A stretch of 64,000 bases of DNA from NCBI GenBank assembly GCA_950295325.1, contig OX485803.1, positions 72,619,554 to 72,683,553 of the forward strand, read 5' to 3'. Source of the DNA: Polytrichum commune. Taxonomy: Eukaryota > Streptophyta > Polytrichopsida > Polytrichales > Polytrichaceae. The translations under genes were made by a program, and so were the position numbers. How positions within the stretch are numbered: position 1 is the first letter of the stretch; every line of letters starts with the position of its first letter. The notes below the pieces were generated by a model that was not told the DNA's origin, did not search any database, and was given only the letters and a program-made list of their open reading frames with translations. Shown in pieces: positions 1 to 11,737 of this stretch.

Positions 1-129
1 TAACAAACACAACATCACCATACACTCAATTCACTCGATAATAATAACAACTAAATACCGGTCCACCTACTAACTATAGGCATTAACCACCTTTGCCCAA
101 GTTCATATGGACGAGGATAAGAGTTGGCA

Positions 130-385
130 GACGGACAACACATGTCTATGCATAAAAGCATTGACATTGAATTTTCTTTCTTTCTTTGTAACATGAGCAC
201 ACACCTCATAACATTATTGAACATACTCATGCTAAGATATCAGTAAACGCACTTGAATAACCAAGTATCATGAGGTGACACTAACAATGAAATTATTGAT
301 CATTCGTGTAACCTAGCATTCGCCTCAAAATAATACGAGTGACACTATTACGAATGTGACACTAAATAGCATAAACGGTGTAGTT
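130..385 (-). mobile_element. Partial MITE, family M1 (reverse orientation)
   Basis: Matches the reverse complement of the 21749-22275 element. It shares acctcataacattattgaa, the cctcaaaata block and a terminal gacactaaatagcataaacg. Only one end is recognisable; the other lies to the left and is degraded. Confidence 0.6.
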
Positions 386-633
386 TTCTCAATTTCGTTT
401 GAGTCGAGCACCTCAAGCTGGGTGGGTGGAGGAGGGAGGTCTTCCAAAATGATGAATGTTCATCTAACATTGACATCTATCGTATGGATGAAAATGGAAC
501 CCCTTGTCTTCCTCTACCATTTTCATCCATATGCAAAGCTCTCTATATATTTATTGTACACGTGAGTGTATTAAGTGACTATACGGCATAGTAGGTTGTG
601 GACTCCTTTCCTCTTTTTTTCCCTTATACAGTC

Positions 634-1310
634 TAGCCTCGTTAATACGACACCCTTGATATTACGACACATTTTTGTGCGACCCAACCTTTTAGTCCAA
701 AACTCCTCTTTTATACAACTACGACACTGGATAATGCGACATTTAGAATCTCCGTTCTGTCATATTAAAGCGATAGTTAATGCTAAAATTTCTTTCATCC
801 ATGTTTTGTACATCTAAAAGACATCCATTTTCACTTGGAAACTACTTGGGAACTTCACTTAACATTGGAAACTTAATGAGAATTAGGGTAACTAGTGCAG
901 AATGGACATGGTTAGAGTGGCCTCCTGCCTAGTACGTTGCTAAACGTCATGCACCATTGCCGTCTAGTTCCTTATTAGAGAACTCTTCATATTTTGGTGT
1001 TAATGAAATGATTAGTTCTCAAAAGTTAATAGGGGATTTAGATAAGATGACAATTGCTAACTTGGGTAGGCAACACCAGAGACATTTGGACTCTTATTTG
1101 AAGAGTTCTTGAGAATATTTATTTTCGTTTGGAGTTATAAGTTATTATTTCACACCATCTATATTGCCTAAACTCGTTGCATATATATATATACATTTTA
1201 AGCTCATGTTACTTATGTTTTTGTATTCCCTCGATAATACGACAACTTTATGCCATTTGTCATATAATGAGACGACGACACCTCGATAATACAACTTTTT
1301 GGTGTTTCCC
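634..1310 (+). mobile_element. Pogo/Tigger-type DNA transposon remnant, C-terminal end
   Basis: A frame at 933-1112 encodes the last ~59 residues of a pogo/Tigger-like transposase, ending LGRQHQRHLDSYLKSS before a stop. This is the short His/Gln-rich tail plus Ser-Tyr-Leu/Phe end seen in that superfamily. Downstream (about 1228-1300) is non-coding sequence with two ctcgataatac motifs. A similar cctcgttaatacgacac lies at about 636. The decayed copy on - at 50.1-51 kb shares both the protein tail and the non-coding end. The DDE core is missing. Confidence 0.6.
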
Positions 1311-3200
1311 CAAACGTGTCAATACTAAAGAGAACAGTACACCATGCCCTGGACGGGTGGGCTGGATGGAAGGAGGAGACTGCCTGTCCAGGTCGTTCAT
1401 CCATAGTCACGCTTTGCAGGCTGGCGGTCCATTAGGCCTCCACGTGCTCCAAGATTTCATTCGTCCATAAAAAAAATCATCCACATGGGGTCCTCCCAAG
1501 GTCCCCATCTGCCTGCCGCGTTCACACTTCAGCCAACCAACTCGTTTGGGATTTTTGGGCAGTACCTGGTTATCAGGGCCGTCTTTATGCTCATGACCCA
1601 TGACGGCAAGGGAAACTGACTTATGATTTATGAGGTCACGGTCGGCGGTCCGAAGACCATGACCAAAAGAAATCCACTTCACATTTTGAAAGTCTTGGTC
1701 ATGCATCATAGTGTAAAGCGGATTAAGACTTGGACATTTTTTTTTAAAACAAAAACTCAAAAATTCAAAATTGAATTAACACCGACACAATTATATCTCA
1801 GTTTATACTAATCGTAAAATTGACTTAGAATTCATTAAAATTATATGTTTCTAGAATATAATCGTGTATAATTTGAATTGCTTGACAAGGTCATCTTTAT
1901 TTTCCATTGAGATAACCTATTTGGTTTCTCTCGCTGTAGAAACCGGGTGACCACCAAACATAATTCAATTTCAGAATTGTAGAATTCCATGTCACTTCCT
2001 CGTCCATTTTCTTGACATGCTTACCCATGGTCACATCTATTTTAGGTGACAATGTGTAAAATGAAGTGGGATTGCCACTCGTTTGTTAACTGATGAGATT
2101 TCGGAAAGTGATGGTTATGGTCACCAGTCACTATTGGAAGCATAACCTCGATTCCTATGTTTCATAAGGTAGATGGGTCTTAAATGGTTACTTTGTCCAA
2201 CCAATCCCACTCCTCCTAGGATATGAAGCACACGACTATTACAAGATGGTTAGCAAATCCAACAAAGTCCGTAAGCACTTTCCTCACATGAGCTCACATG
2301 AATATCTTATTCATCAAAAAAGTGAGAACCCTCGATGCTCACTAGATGGTCATAGAAGAATGTCTCCTTAATTATGTTGACAATTGAACCTAGAATAGTT
2401 ATCACATTTGGAGTACACAATCCAACCTCTTTTAAACACATGCCTTTTTGGTCCTATTCTTGGAGCTACACCAAACCACATACCATATTGAGGGGGGGGG
2501 GGGGCGAGGGGGACCTTCAATTGAGCATTACACATGCAACTGTCACTAATACTCCATGCATGAGCTACAATACTCATGAGAAGGGGGCATTTCACAAACA
2601 AGGGGGACACAATGCCTATTTGATTCTTGACCCCACATAGCATCACAAAGGAGCATAGCAATGATGTATTATTTTGTGTGGACTACACCATTCATCATCG
2701 ACTCACAACAAGGAACACAAAACATAATTAGACAAGTTATCATGGGCTAATAACCCCCACGGAGTAGCCCACTCGGAGACCACCACATGAAGAAACACAA
2801 AACACATACACAAACATCCCAACTACATTAACATCACCAATACAAAAAGCATCCAATCACTAAGTTTTCATGGTCACCTTGGTTACCATGGTTACTATAG
2901 TGCCCACCCCGAGAGGGGCTAGTAGTCATGTGACATTGTTATTATTGCCCAATGAGCATAATACCAAGTATGGGTCGAATGGGCATTTCAATCACGCTGA
3001 TCCCATAAGGACTAGTATTTTTATATTCTCTCTTTCTCTCTTGGGACTATACCATTCATCATCGACCCACAACAAGGAACACATAACATATTTAGACAAG
3101 TTATTAGGAGCCCATACTATTTTCCTACTAACATTTTCTATTAGTGGTATTTCCATCTTGGGCCACATGATTCATTATTAATGTGGTATAATGTGGTTCA
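1311..3200. other. Unassigned AT-rich region
   Basis: No supported gene. A moderately GC-rich stretch lies at about 1340-1600, and a 12-base G run at about 2491-2502. A short ggaacacaaaacataattag-like segment is repeated (about 2712 and 3077), with the sequence around it (accattcatcatcgac...cacaacaagg) also duplicated. Confidence 0.35.
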
Positions 3201-3204
3201 ATAA

Positions 3205-3705
3205 GGGCCACTTCGCACACGAGACTGTGAGCCCGTGACCATGTCACTTCAAGCACTCTCATTGGTGGAAAAGGCGGAGCCAGTCCGAGTTTGCTTCACA
3301 CTCTGCTTGAGGGACCAACGGAATATGTGAATGCAAGATGGATGTAAAGTCTACATGGATTCCTACATGGCATCGAATGGATCATGTTTCATGGTCACTT
3401 GGACTATTTTAAAAAACCACCTCTTGGAGGTAAGCCTAACACAAATCCAGGAGACCATGGCACTCCGGACACGCTCAAAACCGTTGGTTTATTCTATTTT
3501 ATCATGTGTGAGGATCCGCATGGATAGAAATTCATTGAAATAGCATTTGGTTGAGGACCATGTCACATATGACTTCACACTACACTTGAGGATCCGTGAC
3601 CACACTACATGATTTTGGAGGTGTTGTGTGACAACCTTTGGACACTTTCTTTTGGGCTCTCACAATTTTATGGTCACGGCTCTTGGCTCATGTGTGAAGT
3701 GGCCC
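3205..3705. mobile_element. Tourist/PIF-type MITE (501 bp) with TAA duplication
   Basis: The ends are inverted repeats: gggccacttcgcacacgag on the left, and the reverse complement of ctcatgtgtgaagtggccc on the right (17 of 19 match). TAA flanks both sides (3202-3204 and 3706-3708), the 3-bp target type of PIF/Harbinger elements. The interior has no transposase. Similar ggccctaa ends occur near 28545, 43912 and 44412. Confidence 0.7.
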
Positions 3706-4954
3706 TAAATTATGATGATTGGTATCAACAATATACCAAGTAAATACTAAGACAAGAAACTCCAATTTATTGTAACAACCAAATGCATCAATTTACAAAA
3801 GTTAAAAATAATTTTTTGTCCACTATAAAATATTGTTGCACTTTGATTCCAATGCCACACTGCGTGAATGATGTTAAAAGGTAAAACGTTGATATTTCAT
3901 ACATATGTTAAGGTAGAAAATGGTGAATGACCGATGTCGATGCACTAGACCAGGGGTAAAATGATCTTGTGTGGACCCAAAATGGCTATTTGTAAAAGTG
4001 GTAGCCTGAATAGGATGCAACGATTGGCCAGATAGGTGTTGTCTCACATCACTGGCAATCACTTTTTAGGTGCCATTGAGTTAACCATTGTGTGTGCATT
4101 CGTATACAAAGTAGGATATTTTGATGCTCATATCAAGGAGACTCTAGTATACAAATATGGGGTTTGACTTGCTTGCCTCTGTTGGAAAAATGTAACTAAG
4201 TATTTACAAGGACAATTTACATTCCTTATCATTTCCTCTACTCCATCTCTGAAAAATATTGCACAAATTTCAAGCCACTCTTTCTGGCCAAATCAGCTTA
4301 TTTTCACCATTTTCCATATATCTACCTTATATGATCATTTCCCTACATGTGGGAGAGGTGCTGGATAGGCAGTTTGGATGAATGGAGGGTCAATTAAAGT
4401 GATTTATAGCATAATGTATTAATGCTATAATGGAGGGAAATGGAAATATCATCCAGGAATTCTGCATGCGATGGCTGGTGCTTTCTCGTCCATCCAAAGC
4501 ACATCCCTTATCTCAGTCAAACTCTAGGACCACAATGGCTCCTTTTCACACTGCACTTTCCCATGCATATTTGACTCAAACTTGAAGCCCAATTCTCAAA
4601 CCCATGGTTCATTGGAAACTGACACGGCCATGTCATACTCATATAAGTTGATTTAAGCCTTGTAGTGTGTTTGAACTCTTGTCAATAAGTTGTAAAATCG
4701 CATGTGGGCCTTATGTGGTCATTCTTTGTAATTGGGCACCTATATTTGAGTGGTAAAGCAAAAGTTGTAGTTAATATAATGTATTACAATGAGATTATGC
4801 TTTTTTTGTTGAAAACATATCAATCCTAAGTCTTGGATGTGGATGACTGATGTGGTCACTGGAAGAAAAAGTTAATCTTCGCATTGACCTCTTATAATAT
4901 ATGCATCTCAAGTCTAATTTTGATATTTGAAGTGATTTTATAAATTTTGATATG
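3706..4954. other. Unassigned AT-rich region
   Basis: No gene or clear repeat boundary seen. Short frames lack recognisable domains. Confidence 0.3.
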
Positions 4955-5422
4955 TTTATGGTATTTAGTGTCATATGTATAATAATGTTACCTCGTGATA
5001 TTTGGTGTTCAAATGCGATTACTAATTTCTTGGTTTGAGTATGTTTAATAATGTTATGAAGTGTATGCTTATATTACCCAATGGTCTACAAGTTCATTAA
5101 AGTGTACACAAATGACACTTGACTTTAGTATGCTCAAGATTATATTTCCCTTGCATACTAAAATGTAAACAAGTAACACTTGGCATTAGTATGCTCAATA
5201 CTATCTCTCCCCTGCATACTCAAACACAAAACTATCATCTCAATGTATCCCAATGTTCTATGTTAAATGTCATAATGTAAATAATTTTTTTGCTTAAAAA
5301 GTTATGTGTGTTGACGTATAGTATCATATTGACAATCAGCACACGTGACACTTTGAAACCTATAGGCATCTAGTATGGAGGCCCTTCACAAATAATGTAC
5401 ATGGCACACTAAATACCATAAT
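4955..5422 (+). mobile_element. MITE, family M1 (about 470 bp)
   Basis: Starts tttatggtatttagtgtcat and ends gcacactaaataccataat, which is an imperfect inverted repeat. Inside are two copies of an approximately 57-bp unit (acttgactttagtatgctcaa and acttggcattagtatgctcaa). The copy at 21749-22275 aligns over nearly its whole length. It has no coding capacity. Confidence 0.75.
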
Positions 5423-6972
5423 TGGTGTATGTATAAGCTCCTCCATTCCACGGTGTAAAGAATCAACACAGTCTCTCATTTCAAAGATTGAAGACAAGTG
5501 CAGAATTCATCAAATGCTCAATCAAAGTTTGGCATTGGCTTCATCAACAATTTGTTAATCCATTGGAACTTTGGGCCTTCAAAATCCGTGAGTGGAAATA
5601 GGAGAAGTGAAAAACACAGGTAGATCACTTAGTGCATTTTTAAAACGACGTGCGGCATAATATAGAGAGGATTAAAATCATTTGAAATAAAAATTATAAA
5701 GGAATTCCAAATAATGAAGGGGCCATTAAATGTAGACAATCCCATTATAAGTAAGTTAGATGGACATACAACGTGGGCCATTATTTTTTTGTAAAATTAA
5801 TATAGGGGCTGAAGATAAGGATCCTAGAAGGTATGTTTAGTATGGTATGTAAATGGGTTTATGACTCACGGGGATGGATGATAATTGGGATTTCCTTCTG
5901 TCCAAAAATGGATGAAAAGGGAACGCACCGTTGTTAAAAGGAATATAGAGTACAAAAAATTGCAGTGACTTGGACAATATAAGTAATGGAAGGGTGCAAA
6001 CAAATTGGCCATTTTTAAAATTTAAGTAATTATAGGGAGGCTTTAATTCAACCCTTGAAGGTAAATAGCCCCAAAACAAAAAAAAACCCCAGCCGCATGT
6101 GGTGCACAAAAATGCCTTAGAGTGATCTACCCGTGGTGAAAAACCAACCAGTGAACACCACCTACATACCAAGTTACAATTTGTTGGTCATTGCATCCGT
6201 GTGGTTTACAAAGCAACCGATACACATTAAAGTGCATGCATGTCTTTGGGTACAAATGGTCCTTATACTTCCTTTGTATTGTTATACACGCATACATTCA
6301 ACAACAAACCAATTTGTACGTGCAACATGCAAAATGTATCATAAGGTTTAGTGATAGGATGCTATGGCATAATATTATAGCCCACCCACACTTACTGGTG
6401 CAGGCCACCAGTGAATAGTTCCTACCAACGTTGGTTACATTCAGTGGCTCACTTGCTAAACCAACTCTACAAGTGGCCCCAATTGATAGGAACCGTTCAT
6501 TGGTGGTCCACACCATCACATGTGATGAGTTGTATTCAACATGAGAGCTTTGGACCCATGATCAGTGAGAATGGTTGTATTCATCATTGGTTGTAACCAT
6601 TTGTAGTATTTAAGAAAACTCATTTAAATGAAGGCTCATAGGACTCTAGTATAAATTGTTCCCAATATGTTGTAGTGTTGAAAGCTTTCATAATATATTC
6701 AATTTCTATAAATTTTGCCCTCCCAAATTTTCACCCTGGCAAGGAATCCACTTGCTATGCTAAAACAAAATCAACCAAAATACCTTAAGTGGTGTGTGTA
6801 GGGTGTGAAATTGGACTTGGATGCTAACTACACATTGTTTTGCAAGTGTATAACAAATAAATTGGGAGGAGCTTGAATTTCCTATTGATTTTTCATCTAT
6901 TGGGTAAGTTGGGTACTTAATATGACAAACTAAATGAAGATAGAGTGATTTTGCATAGATCTTGCATTAGGT
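5423..6972. other. Unassigned region
   Basis: AT-rich. Short overlapping frames at 5837-6600 have no recognisable domain and no initiation or splice context. A tcacatgtgatgagttgtat segment at about 6515 resembles the arm of the foldback that follows. Confidence 0.3.
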
Positions 6973-7118
6973 CATAACATTACTCATGTGATGAGTTGTG
7001 CTCAGTTGTCCTTACTCCATACTCAATATGAAGCAGTGGGATTTTGAAATTTGAAGTCTTTATTCTTGAATCTATTATTGGACCCATGAACACAACTCAT
7101 CACATGAGTAATGTTATG
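6973..7118. repeat. Foldback with perfect 28-bp arms
   Basis: The left arm at 6973-7000 and the right arm at 7091-7118 are exact reverse complements, beginning cataacattactcatgtgat. The loop is 90 bp. The outermost cataacatta is also the outer end of the unrelated-looking hairpin at 29218-29356. No clear target duplication is visible. Confidence 0.8.
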
Positions 7119-8710
7119 GTTAGTTTTGAATGTCTAATTGTGTATCCGATCATTTATACATTTGTGTAACCTTTGGCAAGGGCATGTGGGTGTTGACGCA
7201 ATCACTGGTCTAGAGTCCAAAATAGACAACCGTCGACGCCGGCATGTTGAGTGGACGGTTCGGATTCATACACACAGGTGCAACAATTGGTTGGGACAAC
7301 CGGCATGAATCCAAACTAGTTTACTTCATGGTAGATGGATGGACAATTGTTTTTTTCAGCAATCTCAAGTTTATATTTTGGGTTTTTTTCTTTGCTTGGG
7401 GGGGGGGGGGGTGGGATTTGATAATAGCCAACAAATCTTAAGGGCATGATCTAATCTATTTAGAACATGTCTTTGTGTGTGTGTTTGTATGTAGATCCAC
7501 ACTATGTGTGTGTGTGAGAGAGATCCCCCATTAGGTGTTTTCATCCATGATGAAGGCATTCCTGACACTTTTAAATCCCTTTTCAATGAATTCAAGAAAT
7601 GATTTCTAACTTCTAGATCTCAATCACTAGAGAGAGCTGACTTTTCAACGCTTTTTGCAAAGCTTGAACTTCCTCTTTTCAGAGGCCTAATCCTTCAATG
7701 TCTTCTTCATTGCAATGCAAGGGTGGGTGGGTGGGAACTTTTTCATAACCCTCATTACCTCAAATCAAACCTTCTCATCATATCGTTTTAAGGCTAAGTA
7801 TGTTCAATGCTCTTTGTAAACGCCCATGTCTAATTGTATGTAAACAATACAAACATGTAATAATGCGATATACTGTACTTTCATAAGTATTTGTATCATA
7901 CTTAGGGTTTCAGTACTCATACATAGTTCCTAAGTACTCAAAAACAAATTGTGGCTGACCCCATCATACCTTTGTAGATCTAATTACCTCTCTTCATGCA
8001 TTGCTCCAACAAGGATGTACCCTAACTATTATATATATGGAAAACATACCAGGAGATATGCCTAGTAGTATCAACCAAAAGGAATACATAAAATGTCATA
8101 TTCACAATACTTCGTAGTATTGTAAGTGTGAAGGGCCTGCCTCACCTGTGCCCATGCAACCAACCAACAAATAATTGAGGATTAGTTACGTACACGAGGT
8201 AAATAACAGCAGGACCCAGTTGTTATCCATGTCACACACATCAAACTTACATTACATGCATATTAGTATTGCTAGTAGTAACACTCATTACAAAATGTCA
8301 AATGGGTGTTCAAACCTGTTCTTTAGCCATGATTGTATCACCACAAGTAGAATGCTCTCCTTTGTGAATAGCCTAAGTATCCTCTACTTCACTTAGCACA
8401 CGTATCTAGTATCCCAGCAAGTGTGCTCCAAGTTACCTCACCAAGCCCTTGTGCGAATGGTAAAAAAGAGCCTCTTTTAGGGTTTACGGGTTTATATTGG
8501 AGATCTTACCCAAGGTAAGTTCTGTACAACCCTAATTTTACCACGTGTTAGGGATGTGTTCTACATCCTTAACCCTAGTCACCTTGTATCATTCATCTAT
8601 ACTTATGAACACTTAGTCCATACAGTAACTACTTTTTTATTTATGTGTGCATGATAGGTATAAAGTAAAGGAATACAAGCTTAAACAAAATATATGGCTT
8701 TAAACAAGAG

Positions 8711-8712
<2 letters not shown>

Positions 8713-8758
<46 letters not shown>
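8713..8758. repeat. (GA)n microsatellite
   Basis: An uninterrupted GA dinucleotide run of about 46 bp. Confidence 0.97.
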
Positions 8759-8759
<1 letters not shown>

Positions 8760-9088
8760 ATAGCTGCAAGCTCATATGTGAACCCATAACATGTTTACAA
8801 AGCATGACATGGGACAAGTAATAAATCAAGATCACTTGTTTAACATATGTAGGGAATGGAACTACATCTAGCACAACCTATCAAAAAAAAGGAAATAGAA
8901 ATAAGGTTATATGTGATAACATTGATGAAATCTACATGACTAACATATAAATCTAGGTTATATGTACAAGCCCATAAGGTTATATGCCCAAATCTCTCTA
9001 TACTTATCCTTTCATATGTGTAATGGTCCAATAAGAAAAGTACAATTAATAAATCTATTGAGTTTCAATAGGGTGTCCTTTGACATCA

Positions 9089-9128
9089 TCAATATCAATA
9101 TCAATATCAATATCAACAACAACAACAA
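9089..9128. repeat. (ATATCA)n then (CAA)n microsatellite
   Basis: About four atatca hexamers run directly into a short caa trinucleotide run. Confidence 0.9.
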
Positions 9129-10834
9129 GTAGCCTTAAACACATGTGTATGACACCTTGAGGCCTTAGATCATGCCTATGAGACCTTAACGGGTTAGGCG
9201 AAAGTACTCCCACTTGGAGCCATACCAACCTAACCCGACAACAATGTGAAAGGACTATTCAAAAAACAAAAGTCATTGCAAAGTAAACAACTTAACAAAA
9301 AATAATGAGAGCAATGAGGAAAGAAAATACTTCATTGTAGAAAAACCTTGCAATATAAAACATGAAGGTAAAAAAAAACATAATTTGTTCACTTGTTGGA
9401 CGCATATAGTCAATTGGTGTGTAGTTAGATAATGCAATACCTTTGATAGCTTGGAACCTTTGAGGGGTAACTTCTAAATGCCTAAGAAGCCAAAAACTTG
9501 TTAGAGAGCAATTTTCAAAAGATATTTCTCTCAAAGAATAATGATGATTTTGTACCTCATTAACTCATTAAGGTTTTATAATTATAGATTGTTCCCAAGG
9601 AATTGGAGCTTTTTCTTTTCTTTACGTACCACCAAAGTTGTGAAACTTATATTTATGGCCACTTTAAAATAAAAGCTTAAGGAAAATGATTCTGATATAT
9701 ATATTGATTTTTTTTTGTTTTATTTGAAGAAATGTCCTTCGAATTGAATTGTCAGAGCTCCATATCAACGTTCATGTTTCATTATGTTGATGTAGTCCAA
9801 AATTCATCCTTTATAACTTTCTCACATAATTAGCCAACTTTAAGCAAGGTCTTACTACATTGATATTGTTATAGTACATATTTGATTCAAGCTAGACCCT
9901 ACGTATTTAGGAGTTAATTTTTGCGCACGGGACCTTCTAATTGGTTAAATACTTCAATGGAATTTGATCATCAATGTCAAATGTCTTGATTATATTTTGG
10001 TTTTCTCATTGACAAGATGATGCAAAAATATAGTGTCAAACCATAATAATAATAATAATGTTTTGAGGAGGGTTACTAAAAGCTAGACTGAAGTAGGTAA
10101 AGCTCAGTGACCCTAAATGGGGGAGGGTGAAATGCACATAAATGTTGTGGACTCCATTTTTCTTTCTTATTTGAAGATAAATGAAACCCCAATCTAGGGT
10201 CAAAGGCCTCAATTTAAGACCCAACTCAAATGAAATCAATGCCAAAATTGGAGAAGCATGAACACTCACCCTCCTCTATGGTAGATGTTATGGGACAAAT
10301 GAAAATGGTTAAATTGTTGACTACTATGTGCAACCTAGGGATTAGTATTTTAAATCAAGTTAAACACCGAAGTCAGGGCCAACAAAAAGTCTAGAGGTGT
10401 TGGTTTTTATTGCACCCCTTGATGGTAGGTGTTGGGTAACCAAGCTTGGTGTGGTGAACCAAAATCTAATTGAAGCTCCTCCCTCCACACATTTAATTTC
10501 TCAACATTTACCATCGAAGGTGCAATAAAATCCGCCCTAATGAGTTTGTTGTTGATGCATATTGAATCAATTTAAAGTCATTAATCTCAATTTTGGTGGT
10601 AACTTTTATAGAAAAAAAATCAAAACCTGGGCTCTACAAGGGAATCAACGTTGTTGTCACCCTCCCCGATTGTTGGCCTTGTGAATATGTACCCCTTCCC
10701 ACATTGAAAATTGGAAAACCTCAGAATTACCTCCACTTCTATTCAACGTTACACAACACAATAACTTCTTACTCTAGAGAGTTATTTTTTAACTAGTAAA
10801 GGTTGTATAAGCTATTCATGCATTATAGTACCTA

Positions 10835-10945
10835 CTGTAAATGACTTTGCTTGGTAAAATATTACGTTCTCAATAAAAAAAATTATAGCATTGCATACCT
10901 CTAAATCATAAATGACATTGAATACCATATAAATGATGTAACATG
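10835..10945 (+). mobile_element. Partial MITE, family M2
   Basis: Shares ttgcttggtaaaatattacgttctca, here cut at 10 bases or so per block, and tatagcattgcatacct with the other M2 copies. It ends in aatgacattgaataccat. It lies just before a full M2 copy. Confidence 0.6.
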
Positions 10946-10968
10946 CTACATAGTGAAGTTCACTAAAC

Positions 10969-11172
10969 ACGGTACCCCATTTATGGTATTTAGTGTCACC
11001 TTACTATTTGAAATTACACAATGCAAAAAAGAACTTCTTAATATTTCCTCACAAGAGTTGAAGAGGTTGTTGGGACATAGAACATAAACGACATTGCTTG
11101 GTAAAATTTTACATTCTCTCACTAAATAGGTAATAGCACCGTGGAACTCCGAATAGTAAGTGACACTAAACG
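10969..11172 (+). mobile_element. MITE, family M2 (about 205 bp), just upstream of the trihelix gene
   Basis: The left end, tttagtgtcaccttactatt, pairs with the right-end complement of aatagtaagtgacactaaa. The interior shares tgttgggacatagaacataa, cgacattgcttggtaaaatt and ttacattctc with the copies at 41.5, 45.5 and 57.8 kb. Its right end is about 530 bp from the gene's start codon, within the likely promoter. Confidence 0.75.
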
Positions 11173-11179
11173 GCGGAGT

Positions 11180-11705
11180 AAAGTGAAGTGAAGTGAAGCG
11201 GGTAAGAAGTAAAAGGAGGGAGGGAGGGAGGGGCGCAAGGCCAAGGAGGGGGGAGGGAGGGGGGGGGGTCGATGAAGAAGACGACGACGAGGGGCTGTTG
11301 CAAACCCCCTTTTCCATCCGCTTCCTTCCTTTCCTGCCTCCGCGCTCTCTCGCGCTGCCTGCCGCTGTCCTTCGCCCCGGCACCCCAGCAGTTAGCCCCC
11401 GTCCCTGCCTCCCTCCGCCCGCTCGGCTAAAACGTTTTTCACTCCGAGGCTGCCGAGTCTCTCCTCGCAGCCTCCCCCTTCACCAGCAATCGTCGCCACA
11501 GCGAAACGAACGAACGAACGAACAAACAAACCAGCAATTCGGTGCCCAATTTGCGCTAGGGAGAGCGAATTAGGGTACGAGTTCCGGGGAGGAGGGTAAC
11601 ACATGCACAGGATTGAGCGAGTGAGAGTAGAGAGTTTCGGGTTCATTTTGCGTCGTCGTCAGTGGTTGGCAGTAGTAGTCATTCGTTACTCCTCGACGGG
11701 GAGGG
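11180..11705 (+). promoter_or_regulatory. Probable promoter and 5' leader of the trihelix gene
   Basis: Composition shifts here from AT-rich to GC-rich. There is a purine-rich GGGAGG run at 11215-11268, then a CT/CG-rich stretch to 11500 and a cgaa tetranucleotide array (about 11502-11530). A MITE ends at about 11172, just upstream. I see no convincing TATA box, and the start site cannot be fixed. An ATG at 11272 opens a further short upstream frame. Confidence 0.5.
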
Positions 11706-11737
11706 ATGATGATGTTGCACCAGCAAGGGCATCATGA
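11603..11737 (+). CDS. Possible upstream ORF overlapping the trihelix start
   Basis: An ATG at 11603 opens a 44-codon frame ending at the TGA at 11735-11737. It is out of frame with, and overlaps, the main ATG at 11706. If the transcript starts upstream of 11603, as the gene-like GC-rich leader suggests, this frame would be met first and could reduce main-frame translation. The transcript start is not visible from the sequence, so this is a candidate only. Confidence 0.35.
   Translation: MHRIERVRVESFGFILRRRQWLAVVVIRYSSTGRDDDVAPARAS

Larger units (their letters stand above)
7119..10834. other. Unassigned region with microsatellites
   Basis: No gene supported. It holds a G run (about 7398-7411), a (GA)n tract, an (atatca)n run followed by (caa)n, and a (taa)n run near 10044. 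The 9170-9245 segment is locally GC-richer but has no frame. Confidence 0.35.

Noticed and set aside
10946-11383. 145-codon frame on - upstream of the trihelix gene
   Set aside because: It spans the MITE and the purine-rich leader and is mostly Ser/Pro runs from low-complexity DNA.
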